A model generated the notes under the pieces. The model searched no databases. It saw only the letters and a program-made list of their open reading frames with translations, and was not told the DNA's origin. DNA of 64,000 nucleotides from the NCBI GenBank assembly GCA_021325095.1, contig JAJPHV010000028.1:1-64000 (forward strand), given 5' to 3'. Origin of the DNA: Chloroflexota bacterium. GTDB taxonomy: Bacteria > Chloroflexota > Anaerolineae > Aggregatilineales > UBA2796. Positions 39,830-48,429 of this stretch are shown here, piece by piece. How positions within the stretch are numbered: the stretch's first letter is position 1; every line of letters starts with the position of its first letter. The position numbers and the translations under genes are program-made.

Positions 39830-41734
39830 TCACCGCGCCGCCACGCTCGACAGCACCTGATACACCTGCGCGCCATCGACATCATAGACCAGTTTCAAAT
39901 AGGGAACGTCCCCTACTGGCTTATAACTGGCCGCCTCCGGGATGGGCGGACGCCAGCGGAACATGGTTTTCAGGGCGTCGGGCCGGTTCACCACCTGCGG
40001 CACGATCACGTAGCTCACGCCGTATCTGGCGAGCAGCGCTGCATTGGCCGGATCGCCGGGGTTCTGCCAGAAGGCGCGCAAAGCCTGCTGCTGCGCTTTG
40101 GCCTGCTCGGTATTGCGGAAAAACGGTTGATCGCGGAAGTAGACCGAGTTGCGCTGCGCAATGATCGGCGCCCAGTCGCCTTCCTGTGGGCCGGGGTGAT
40201 TCAGGATCAGCGCGTCGGTTGGACTGTTTTGCTGGAGCCACTGCATGGCCTGGACATCGGCTTTGGAGGCGAAGGCCCCGTAGATTTGCAGTGGCGAATT
40301 CTTGGTGGCGGCGGCCAGCGGCTCGGCATAGAGCATGAGCAGCACGACGGCCAGCGCCACGACGTTGATCACGGGCAGGCTGGCGAGCTTGATCCAGTTC
40401 TCCACCCGGTCACGGCCCAGGCGCTCCATCAGCCACAGCAAGGCCGTCGCGCCGAAGTAGATGTACGGGATGATCGGGCCGTGCCAGGCCAGGCTGAACG
40501 GATAATCGTACTTGGTGATCGGCGTGAGCAGCCCCGGCGCAATCGACTGCAAGATACCCAGGCTGGAAAAATCGACGATGAGCGCCAGCCAAACCAGCAT
40601 CAGCAGATCAACCGCATTGCGGCGGCGCGCCGCCAGCACGATCCCGACCAGTGACAGCAGCGCGATCACGCCGCCGTGATAGACGACCATGACGAGCAGG
40701 TGGTGAGTGCTGATCTCGAACGGGGAGTGAATGTCGCTGCCCAGGAGGGGCACGATCTTCGCCAGCCAGGGCGCAATGCCCACCAGGGCCAGCAGCGGAA
40801 TCCCGGCGGCCAGCCCAAGCCAGCGCCGGAAGGTTGGGCGCGGCGCGGCCAGCCACATGGTCGCCAGCCAGGGCACATAGCCCAGGATGAGGATGATCGT
40901 CATGTCCGGCTGGGAGAGCGGCACGGCGGCCAGCGTGATCGCCGCGCCCAGGAAGTCGCCGCGCCGTCCCTCGCGGTGGAAGCGCACGGCGAACGTCAGG
41001 AAAGCCAGCGAGAAGACCAGCCCCAACAGCGTCGTATAGTGCGAGTCCAGATCCGCCGTCAGCAGACCCGTCCCAATCAGCGCGCAGAAGGCCATCACCA
41101 GCCCGGTGCGGCGCACTTTCTCGCGGTCAAGTTCATTGCCGAAGTCGTAGGCCAGCCAGACAAACAGCACGCACAGCACCGCGCCGATGCCAAGCTGGAT
41201 GTTTTGCAGCCCGGCGTTTAACTGCCGACCCAGGTAGGCAACCAGCGCTGGAAAGCCGGGCGAATACAGGTAAGTGATCTCCGGGTGGTAAGGGGCCAGC
41301 GTGGTCAGGCTGCCGCCGTTGCGCAGCGTGAGCGCCAGGTAGCCAAAGCCCTGCGCGTCGGTGTCCAGCGGCACCGGCAGCGTTAGCGCGGGCGCCGCGA
41401 ACAGAATGCCGACCATCGTAAAAAAGGCCAGTTCGCGGGGGCCGGGCCAGCCGCCGTACTCCTCACCTTTGCCTCTGGCCTCGGCTCGGAACATGCCCGC
41501 CGACATCGTGCCCGCCAGGAAGATCACGACCAGCATGGCAAACCACAGGTAGTCGATGTTGAGCGTGTCCCATTTGAAGAGCGCCGCCCAGAAGAGCGCC
41601 CCGGTGACGACCAGCGCCAGCGTCAGCGTGGCGGCCAACCCGATGCGCGGGCCGTGCGTGGGCAGCGCCGGGGCCAGCATCGCGCCTGCGCCCAGGACGA
41701 TGGAAGCAAACACGAAGATGACAAAGATCGGCAA
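39830..41734 (-). CDS. GT-C-like polytopic membrane protein
   Basis: 634 residues with about 13 hydrophobic helices, resembling GT-C glycosyltransferases. An acidic loop after early helices carries PLDTDAQGFGYLALTLRNGGS, and a C-terminal soluble domain begins near SKADVQAMQWLQQNSPTDAL, a part often seen in such proteins (similar to the yfhO-like extracytoplasmic part, VSYVIVPQ). No single catalytic motif decides the family, so donor and acceptor are unknown. It lies upstream of, and separate from, the sulfite oxidase gene (187-bp gap). Confidence 0.78.
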   Translation of the reverse strand: MPIFVIFVFASIVLGAGAMLAPALPTHGPRIGLAATLTLALVVTGALFWAALFKWDTLNIDYLWFAMLVVIFLAGTMSAGMFRAEARGKGEEYGGWPGPRELAFFTMVGILFAAPALTLPVPLDTDAQGFGYLALTLRNGGSLTTLAPYHPEITYLYSPGFPALVAYLGRQLNAGLQNIQLGIGAVLCVLFVWLAYDFGNELDREKVRRTGLVMAFCALIGTGLLTADLDSHYTTLLGLVFSLAFLTFAVRFHREGRRGDFLGAAITLAAVPLSQPDMTIILILGYVPWLATMWLAAPRPTFRRWLGLAAGIPLLALVGIAPWLAKIVPLLGSDIHSPFEISTHHLLVMVVYHGGVIALLSLVGIVLAARRRNAVDLLMLVWLALIVDFSSLGILQSIAPGLLTPITKYDYPFSLAWHGPIIPYIYFGATALLWLMERLGRDRVENWIKLASLPVINVVALAVVLLMLYAEPLAAATKNSPLQIYGAFASKADVQAMQWLQQNSPTDALILNHPGPQEGDWAPIIAQRNSVYFRDQPFFRNTEQAKAQQQALRAFWQNPGDPANAALLARYGVSYVIVPQVVNRPDALKTMFRWRPPIPEAASYKPVGDVPYLKLVYDVDGAQVYQVLSSVAAR

Positions 41735-42061
41735 GCTGTAGCCTCCCGCAGTTTAAGCCCTGACAGGCGCGCGAGTATACCATGACTATGAGCCATGTAT
41801 CAGAGTTCTCCACAGACCGGGAATCAGTCGATGGCCCGGCTGGCGGCGTCCGGCCTTCAGATGAGGCGCAAATGCTGAAAGTGACACGGCCCGTCGTGTA
41901 TTCCGCTTGGCGGCGCAGATTGTGATTATTGGCACTATCTGTACCAGTGACTTTCGCTCTACAATATAATCAATAGTTAGCGCTGGAGCGATGTTTGGGC
42001 CAGGCATCCAAACACGTCGCCGTTTTAACCCGCCAGTATCGGGAGCGATCTATCATCAGGC

Positions 42062-42099
42062 ACAAGGGCGTTATCCCGATGAGCGGGTAACGCCCTTGT
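42062..42099 (+). promoter_or_regulatory. Strong leader hairpin before the LolD-type gene
   Basis: ACAAGGGCGTTA (42062-42073) pairs with TAACGCCCTTGT (42088-42099), with an inner CCCG/CGGG stem and a one-base bulge: 16 bp in total, loop ATGAG. It ends 24 nt before the GTG start and just upstream of AGAGGAGGG. The downstream TTTCG is not a full T-tract, so terminator or attenuator is possible but unproven. The rest of the 388-bp gap (41735-42122) shows only an unpaired TATAAT near 41964. Confidence 0.6.
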
Positions 42100-42122
42100 T
42101 TCGTTGCCAGAGAGGAGGGCCT

Positions 42123-42992
42123 GTGAACAGCCTCTTTCGGCATCTCGTAGCGAAAGGCGAGAAGCCAAATCCCCAATACATAGCGTCTGAAAGACGACTA
42201 CGAGACAGGCCGATTATCGACGCACGCCACCTGACCAAAGTCTACCGGATGGAGGCGGTGGAGGTCGTGGCCCTGTGTGACGTGTCGCTGGTCGTCTACG
42301 AAGGAGAGTTCATTAGTATCATGGGGCCTTCCGGCAGCGGCAAAAGCACCATGCTCCACATCCTGGGCGCTCTGGATCAACCCACGTCGGGTGAATACTA
42401 CCTGGACGGCATCGACCTTGCGAAGCTCAAGGATCGAGAGCTGGCTGCTATTCGCAACCGGAAAATTGGCTTTGTCTTCCAGAATTTCAATCTGCTGCCG
42501 CGCACATCGGCCTTGCGTCAGGTTGAACTGCCGCTCATCTATGCTGGTGCGGCAGATCGCACCCGGCGTGCGCGTGAAGCCTTAGAAGCGGTTGGCCTGG
42601 GGGATCGAGTCTACCACCGCCCCAACGAATTATCGGGCGGTGAGCAGCAGCGTGTCGCCATCGCGCGGGCTATCGTCACCAACCCGGCCATTGTGCTGGC
42701 CGACGAACCCACCGGCAATCTGGACTCGCGCAGCGGCATCGAGGTGCTGAAGATCTTCCAGAAGATGAACCGCGAACGGGGTATCACCACGATCTTTGTC
42801 ACGCACGACACCTTTGTGGCACGCCATACCAATCGCATTGTGATGCTGCGCGACGGACAAATTGTGGCGGATCGGATTGTGCCCAATCCATACAAGGCCG
42901 GGTCAGTGGATCGCCCGTCTCAGGACGCCGCGCTTCAAGCTATCTTCAACCTGACCGCAGGCCCCAGATCGGCGAAAGCGCATCCTGCGTAG
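42123..42992 (+). CDS. ABC transporter ATPase, LolD/MacB type
   Basis: 289 residues. GTG start 4 nt after AGAGGAGGG. Walker A GPSGSGKSTMLH, the short Q-loop IGFVFQNFNLLPRTSA, the signature ELSGGEQQRVAIARAI, Walker B VLADEPTGNLDSR and the H-loop FVTHD. These are characteristic of LolD/MacB/FtsE-type ATPases for lipoprotein or peptide extrusion. The partner permease is not next door; a cytidylate-kinase-like gene follows. A longer in-frame ATG at 41991 adds 44 residues that overlap the hairpin. Confidence 0.88.
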   Translation: MNSLFRHLVAKGEKPNPQYIASERRLRDRPIIDARHLTKVYRMEAVEVVALCDVSLVVYEGEFISIMGPSGSGKSTMLHILGALDQPTSGEYYLDGIDLAKLKDRELAAIRNRKIGFVFQNFNLLPRTSALRQVELPLIYAGAADRTRRAREALEAVGLGDRVYHRPNELSGGEQQRVAIARAIVTNPAIVLADEPTGNLDSRSGIEVLKIFQKMNRERGITTIFVTHDTFVARHTNRIVMLRDGQIVADRIVPNPYKAGSVDRPSQDAALQAIFNLTAGPRSAKAHPA

Positions 42993-43085
42993 TCAATCAA
43001 AGCGCTGAGTCCGGGCTTTGCATTGCCTTCGAGACGGCAGCGTGAATTCAGGCAGGGATCAGGGATGGATGAGAGGAAGGGTGCT

Positions 43086-43754
43086 ATGGCCGTTGTGACA
43101 ATTTCTCGTGAGACAGGTAGCGGAGGGCGCTACATTGCCGAGCAAGTTGCCCAGCGTCTGGGATACCGTCTGGTGGACAAGACGATCATTGGCCGGATAT
43201 ACAGCCGGTATGCCGGTGCAGAGTTCGGCATCGAGGTTGGCTACGTGCCGGATTTCTGGACGCGGTTCTCGCCTACCGACGAGCGCCGGGCACGCATGGT
43301 GGACACGCTGAACCGCGTCGTGCTGGCGCTGGCTCATCAGGACAATGTGGTTATCCTGGGACGCAGCAGTTTTGCGATCCTGGCCGACTATGCCGATGTC
43401 CTGCATGTGCGCATCCAGGCCCCTGTCCAGGTCAGGATTAAACTATTGATGGAGCGCCGCAAGATCGCCTCGGTGGCCCAGGCCGAAGCGCTCGTGAGGG
43501 AAAGTGACCGCGTGCGAGCGGGCTTCGTAGAAGGGTTCTACGGCAGCCGGTGGGACTCGGTTCATTCCTTCAACGTGGTGCTCGACACGAGCAAAATCTC
43601 AGAGCAATTAGCCATTGACTGGCTGGTTCAGGCTGTCAAAGCGCTGCCAGCGCAGCCGCGTTTCAGCCCGCGCACCGTCAGCACCATTCAGGTTGACCCG
43701 ATCCTGGCTTCCATTCTTACTGAGGAACTCAATGCACAGGCTGCGCGCCAGTAA
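43086..43754 (+). CDS. Cytidylate kinase-like protein
   Basis: 222 residues. A degenerate P-loop at the N terminus, VVTISRETGSGGRYIAEQVAQRLGYRLVDK, is typical of the cytidylate_kin2 (AAK6/CmkB-like) family, with a later RESDRVRAGFVEGFYG lid-like segment. Relatives are not proven to be CMP kinases. ATG 43086 has GAGGAAGGG upstream. It precedes the V-ATPase operon by 45 bp and may be cotranscribed with it. Confidence 0.82.
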   Translation: MAVVTISRETGSGGRYIAEQVAQRLGYRLVDKTIIGRIYSRYAGAEFGIEVGYVPDFWTRFSPTDERRARMVDTLNRVVLALAHQDNVVILGRSSFAILADYADVLHVRIQAPVQVRIKLLMERRKIASVAQAEALVRESDRVRAGFVEGFYGSRWDSVHSFNVVLDTSKISEQLAIDWLVQAVKALPAQPRFSPRTVSTIQVDPILASILTEELNAQAARQ

Positions 43755-43798
43755 GCAGGGCGCAGCATTGTAAACGGGAGACTACGGGACACCGCCTT

Positions 43799-44206
43799 AT
43801 GAATGCGTTGGGAAAGGGCCAGCCGGAGGAGTCGCTTTCCTCTGCCTTCGACGAGTCGTCCGTTAACCCATCCAGGGCCAATCTGCCACCTCTGGAACAG
43901 ATCCGCGACGCCGAGATGTCAGTGGCCCGACATGTCGCTGCCGCGCGTGAAGCGGCCAGAACGCTCATCGAGACCGCGCAGCGCCAGGCCGATGACCTGA
44001 AGCGTGAAGCTGAACAATCAGGTCGGCTGGAAGGCCAGGCCCAATACGCAGACGCCGTTGCCAGAGCAAAGGAGGCTGCTGCCCAGATTCTTGCCCAGGC
44101 GCAGCGCCAGGTCGAGCAGTTGCGCGGCCAGGCCGAACGTGACAGGGACAGTCTCGTGTCCACCATCCTGGAAGTTGTCGCCGGGGCAAGGGAAGAGACG
44201 CCATGA
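43799..44206 (+). CDS. V/A-type ATPase stalk subunit G/H
   Basis: 135 residues, almost entirely helical with a long heptad-rich region of alternating Ala, Glu, Arg and Gln (AAREAARTLIETAQRQADDLKREAEQ, AKEAAAQILAQAQRQVEQLRGQAE), the form of the peripheral-stalk subunit that pairs with subunit E. It is the first gene of the ATPase operon and overlaps the subunit I gene by 4 nt. Confidence 0.8.
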   Translation: MNALGKGQPEESLSSAFDESSVNPSRANLPPLEQIRDAEMSVARHVAAAREAARTLIETAQRQADDLKREAEQSGRLEGQAQYADAVARAKEAAAQILAQAQRQVEQLRGQAERDRDSLVSTILEVVAGAREETP

Positions 44207-46107
44207 CCCTCGCCATGACGTGCCTGGAGATCATCGGCCTCAAGGACGATCTTCAAGCAATAACGGAGACGCTGCGCCGCCTGGGATGCGTACACATCGA
44301 TAATTTGAGCGAGATGCCGGAACTGTCGGCACGCCCCTTCACACTGGACGCCGAAACGCTGCGCGCTCAAGAAAGCCTGACCGCACTGGCTTCACAGATC
44401 GACGGTCTGTTGGAAGTGTTGGGCGGCCCCCAGACGGAAATGACACAGGAGCGACCAGCCCTCGAAGACGATCTGGACACGATTGCGGCAAGTGTGGCGG
44501 CGCTTGCCCCGGAGATTCAGATGCTCATCGCGCGCCGCAACAGGCTGAAAGCCGATGCGGACGCCTTGCCGCGCTACGAGGCCACACTGCGCCGCCTCCT
44601 GCCCATCGTGCCGCCCTCGGCTTCTGATCCACACCACACGATGGTGGCACTGCTCATCAGCCGCGCGCACATGAACGTGCTGGATGCCGTTGAAAAAGAG
44701 GTGATCGCCCTGACCGGCGGGCGCGTCGAGATGGCTGATACGGACGTGGATGCCCTGACCCACGCCGTGCTCTTTGTCTTCCCGACTGAGTTCAGCCGCC
44801 CCATCGAGGAGCTGCTGGGGCGCGAAGACATCTCGCGTCTGCGCCTGCCCGGCGAACTGGGCCAGGGGCTGCCGGAGAGCACGCTCAACGCGCTGCGGAG
44901 AAGACTGGCGGCGATTCCGGAAGAGAGCGCCCAGGTGGATCGGGAACTGGCAGAACTGGCCGGCACATGGAAGCCTCGCCTGAGCACCTGGCGCGAGTTA
45001 CTGCGCGAGAGGCTGGCGACCTATGCCATCTATTCCCGCTTCGGCGAAACCGATATGACGTTTGTCCTGGTCGGGTGGGTTCCCACAGTGGACGTGGCGC
45101 GCGTGAGCGCGGCTCTTACGGAGGCAGGCCGGGATCGGGTGATCGTCCAGGAATTGCCGCTCACGCATGACCTGATGAAACGCGCGCCGGTGGCACTGAA
45201 CAACCCGCCCGTCGCTCAACCCTTCGAGAGTCTGGTCGCCCTGCTGGCCTTGCCCCGTTACGGCGGCGTCGATCCCACCCGGCTGATGGCGCTCTTTTTG
45301 CCAATCTTTTTCGGCATGATGCTCGGTGATGTAGGCTACGGGGTTTTGCTGCTCCTCATCAGCCTCGGCCTGGTGCGCAAATTCCGGACGGGGATGGCCC
45401 GCAGCATCAGCCTGGTGCTGGCGATGGGGCCGGCCTGGGGCATTCTGTTCGGCTTTCTGTATGGAGAGGCGTTTGGGACGCTCGGCGCGGCATTCGGGTT
45501 GCACGCCCTCTGGCTGGACCGCACCAGCCCCGAACACGTGACGGCCCTGCTCCTGACGACGGTGGGCATCGGCGCGGCGCACATTACGCTCGGCCTGGTG
45601 CTGGGTGTGTGGGAAGCCGTCCGGGAGAAGAGCCGCAATCTCCTGCTGGAACGGAGCGGGATGCTTGTCGGGCTGATCGGGCTGTTCTTGCTTGTAGGGG
45701 CGCTGGTCAATATCCTGCCGCGTGGGGCGATGACGCCCGCCATTGCCGGCGTGATCGTGGGGGTCGTCCTGCTGGGCGCACCGATGGGTTGGTTGGGCAT
45801 CCTGGTCGGCCCCATCGAATTCATCGGCCTGCTGGGCAACGTGCTGTCTTACCTGCGTATTGCCGCCATCGGCCTGGCATCGGTTTACCTGGCGAAAGTC
45901 GCCAACGACATGGCGGGCATGGCCGGCAATGTGGTCGTGGGCGTCATTCTGGCCGTGCTCATCCACGCCCTGAACCTGGTCATGGGCACCTTCAGCCCAA
46001 CTATCCACAGCCTGCGTCTGCACTACGTCGAATTTTTCCGCAAGTTTTACGAAGGTGGCGGTAAAGCCTACGAACCCTTTGGGGCACAACCCGGCCACAG
46101 ACTGTAA
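44203..46107 (+). CDS. V/A-type ATPase subunit I
   Basis: 634 residues: a soluble N-terminal half contacting the stalks and a membrane half with about seven helices that carries the proton half-channels. PLFFGMMLGDVGYGVLLLLI and GLLGNVLSYLRIAAIGLASVYLA contain the conserved segments; the essential Arg is probably in SYLRIAAIGLAS. Follows subunit G/H by ATGA overlap. Confidence 0.92.
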   Translation: MTLAMTCLEIIGLKDDLQAITETLRRLGCVHIDNLSEMPELSARPFTLDAETLRAQESLTALASQIDGLLEVLGGPQTEMTQERPALEDDLDTIAASVAALAPEIQMLIARRNRLKADADALPRYEATLRRLLPIVPPSASDPHHTMVALLISRAHMNVLDAVEKEVIALTGGRVEMADTDVDALTHAVLFVFPTEFSRPIEELLGREDISRLRLPGELGQGLPESTLNALRRRLAAIPEESAQVDRELAELAGTWKPRLSTWRELLRERLATYAIYSRFGETDMTFVLVGWVPTVDVARVSAALTEAGRDRVIVQELPLTHDLMKRAPVALNNPPVAQPFESLVALLALPRYGGVDPTRLMALFLPIFFGMMLGDVGYGVLLLLISLGLVRKFRTGMARSISLVLAMGPAWGILFGFLYGEAFGTLGAAFGLHALWLDRTSPEHVTALLLTTVGIGAAHITLGLVLGVWEAVREKSRNLLLERSGMLVGLIGLFLLVGALVNILPRGAMTPAIAGVIVGVVLLGAPMGWLGILVGPIEFIGLLGNVLSYLRIAAIGLASVYLAKVANDMAGMAGNVVVGVILAVLIHALNLVMGTFSPTIHSLRLHYVEFFRKFYEGGGKAYEPFGAQPGHRL

Positions 46108-46119
46108 GAGGAGGATGAA

Positions 46120-46338
46120 TTGGAAACTGGATTAGCGGCTATTGGCGCTGGCCTGGCAATCGGTCTGGCGGCCATCGGAACAGGTCTGGCGCAGGCCCGC
46201 ATTGGTTCGGCGGGCGCGGGGGTCGTGGCCGAGAAGCCGCAGCTACTCGGCATGATGATCCTGCTCATCGCCATTCCAGAGACGATGGTCATCCTGGGGT
46301 TTGCCGTCGCGGCGATGATTCTACTGGTCAGGCCATAG
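46120..46338 (+). CDS. V/A-type ATPase subunit K (proteolipid c ring)
   Basis: 72 residues, two helices with a glycine-rich first helix (AAIGAGLAIGLAAIGTGLAQ) and the ion-binding Glu in the second (ILLIAIPETMVILGFAV). The single-hairpin form carries one Glu per two helices, unlike four-helix K subunits. TTG start after AAGAGGAGG. Confidence 0.92.
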   Translation: METGLAAIGAGLAIGLAAIGTGLAQARIGSAGAGVVAEKPQLLGMMILLIAIPETMVILGFAVAAMILLVRP

Positions 46339-46339
46339 G

Positions 46340-46984
46340 ATGACCCTGCAAGCGGTTCTGGACGCCATTCAAGCCGCCGGCGAGCGGCAGGTCTGCCAGA
46401 TCGAGGCCGAGGCCAGCGCACAGGCCAACGACCTGATGCTGCAAGCCAGCGCCGAGGCCCGGCGGCTGCGAGAGGACGCTCGTCGATCCGCACTCGCGCC
46501 CGCTTCCAGGGAGTGCTTGCGAATCCGACAGCAGGCTCAATTCGACGCGCTGAGGCTGGTCACGGAGACGCGCGAAGGGCTGATCGAGACGGTGTTGGCG
46601 CGCGCGCGCGAGCGGCTGGCCGAAATGCGTTCAGACGCGGGCTACCCGTCGCTGCTGTCCCGGCTAATTGAGGAGGCGCTGGACGACCTCAGCCTGTCGC
46701 TGGAAGAGCACGAGGGAATCGTCCTGGAGGCCGACCCGCGAGATCGGGTTATTGTGCAGCGCCTTCTGGCTGAACTGCCACCCGATGTGCGGATAAGCTA
46801 CCCGCTCACCTGCTGGGGAGGCGTGATCGCCAGCAGCGCTGACGGGCGTATTGCGGTCATCAACACGCTGGAAGCCCGGCTGGAACGAGCCGTGCCATAT
46901 CTACGGCGCTACCTGGCCTCCCAACTGGCATCCACAGCGCCTGAGACGGGGACGAGCCAGGTGGCTGCTCGCGCCAGAGTGTGA
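46340..46984 (+). CDS. V/A-type ATPase subunit E
   Basis: 214 residues. A long N-terminal helix (VLDAIQAAGERQVCQIEAEASAQANDLML) and a C-terminal mixed domain (YPLTCWGGVIASSADGRIAVINTLEARLERA, the VGGVV-type segment of subunit E). It forms the peripheral stalk with subunit G/H. Starts 1 nt after subunit K's stop. Confidence 0.88.
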   Translation: MTLQAVLDAIQAAGERQVCQIEAEASAQANDLMLQASAEARRLREDARRSALAPASRECLRIRQQAQFDALRLVTETREGLIETVLARARERLAEMRSDAGYPSLLSRLIEEALDDLSLSLEEHEGIVLEADPRDRVIVQRLLAELPPDVRISYPLTCWGGVIASSADGRIAVINTLEARLERAVPYLRRYLASQLASTAPETGTSQVAARARV

Positions 46985-46987
46985 TCT

Positions 46988-48070
46988 ATGTCGGGCTATG
47001 ATTACGGTAACGCTCGCCTGCGCGTGATGAAATCACGCCTCTTTGCGCCGCCTGAGCTGGCGAGCCTGGCCGAAGCGCGCACTCTGCAAAACCTGATCGC
47101 GGCCTTGACGAGAACTCCCTATCGCAAAGCCATTGACTCCGCACTGGCGCGGACAGCAGGCGGCCTGGAGTGCATTGCCGAAGCGCTGCACCTTGACCTG
47201 GTGGAAAACCTGAGCCAGATGCGCCAGTTCTATGAGGGCCAGGCCAGAGAGCTGGTGTTGATTATCCTCCGTCAATACGACGTGCACAATGTCAAAGTGA
47301 TCCTGCGTGCCAAGTCCAGGTTTGCCTCGCCAATCGACATCAGCCGGGCGCTGCTGCCGGTTGGTGAACTGAGCCAGGGCGTCCTGGATGAACTGATACG
47401 CGCTCCCGATCTGCGGGCTGCAATCGACACGCTGGTGACCATGCGGCTCTCGATTGCCCAGCCCTTGCTTCGCGTCCGCGCCGAACACCCGGGGGCGGAC
47501 GTGCCTGAAATGGAACTGGCACTGGATCGGTGGCACTTTCACGAGGCAAGGCAATCTCTGAAAGCATCACGCGACGGCGGGGCTGCCATCCTCTCCGGTG
47601 CTCTGAACCTGGAAGCCGACATCGCCAACCTGCTCATTGTGCTGCGCTTTGCCTCCGACCCGGCGGAGCGCCAGATGCTGCGCCTGACACTGGCTGGCGG
47701 CAGCCTGGCCGATCTTCTGGTCGAGCCGGGCACTGTGCCAATGGAAACGCTGGTGCAAGCTGGCGAACAGAGCACGCTGGAAGCCGCCGTAGAGATACTG
47801 GCCTCCACGCCCTACCAAGCGCCGCTCAACGCCGGGCTGCTCCGTTACCGGAGGTCCGAGCGATTGAGCGAGTTTGAGAGGGCACTGGCTGCCTACAAAC
47901 TGCGCTGGATGGCTGTACTCATTGGCCGCGATCCATTGGGCATCGGCGTTCCATTGGGCTACCTGGCTCTGAAAACCAACGAGGTGGCTAACCTGCGCTG
48001 GATCGCCCAGGGGATTGACATGGGGCTCACGCCGGACGCCATCAAAGCCGATCTGGAGTTGGTGCAGTGA
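46988..48070 (+). CDS. V/A-type ATPase subunit C
   Basis: 360 residues, all-helical. Begins MSGYDYGNARLRVMKSRLFAPPEL, the usual N terminus of the AhaC/NtpC family, and ends with LGYLALKTNEVANLRWIAQGI, the C-terminal motif. It links the rotor to the proteolipid ring. Overlaps subunit F by 4 nt. Confidence 0.9.
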   Translation: MSGYDYGNARLRVMKSRLFAPPELASLAEARTLQNLIAALTRTPYRKAIDSALARTAGGLECIAEALHLDLVENLSQMRQFYEGQARELVLIILRQYDVHNVKVILRAKSRFASPIDISRALLPVGELSQGVLDELIRAPDLRAAIDTLVTMRLSIAQPLLRVRAEHPGADVPEMELALDRWHFHEARQSLKASRDGGAAILSGALNLEADIANLLIVLRFASDPAERQMLRLTLAGGSLADLLVEPGTVPMETLVQAGEQSTLEAAVEILASTPYQAPLNAGLLRYRRSERLSEFERALAAYKLRWMAVLIGRDPLGIGVPLGYLALKTNEVANLRWIAQGIDMGLTPDAIKADLELVQ

Positions 48071-48420
48071 GCCGTGTACTGGTCATCGTGCGTCCGGCGC
48101 TGGTGCCAGGCTTTCAACTGGCCGGGGTGGATACGTACTGCGCGGAAGATTCTGAAACGGCCCAGGAGTTAATCGCCTCCTGGCTGGATGCGCGTGAAAG
48201 CGGGCTGCTGGCGATTGACGAAACGCTGTTGCGCGGCATGGCGCCATCGTTCCTGCGGCGGCTGCAAGAGGCCGAGGGGCTGCCCTATCTGGCGATTCCG
48301 GGCGCTCAGGCCAGCGACGCGCCGCTTTCACGGCGAAGACGCCTGGCGGCGCTGCTGCGCCGGACGACGGGCTACCAGATCACGTTCAAGAGCGAAGAGG
48401 ACGAGGATAGGCAAAGCTGA
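48067..48420 (+). CDS. V/A-type ATPase subunit F
   Basis: 117 residues with the alternating strand-helix fold of subunit F: RVLVIVRPALVPGFQLAGVDTYCAED, then LLAIDETLLRGM and GLPYLAIPGAQ. The GTG start overlaps the end of subunit C. It regulates or stiffens the central rotor together with subunit D. Confidence 0.85.
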   Translation: MSRVLVIVRPALVPGFQLAGVDTYCAEDSETAQELIASWLDARESGLLAIDETLLRGMAPSFLRRLQEAEGLPYLAIPGAQASDAPLSRRRRLAALLRRTTGYQITFKSEEDEDRQS

Positions 48421-48429
48421 GGAAAAGGG

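Noticed and set aside
44998..46098. A 366-residue minus-strand frame opposite subunit I
   Set aside because: It has low-complexity His/Gln/Asp-rich composition and is a GC-driven antisense shadow.
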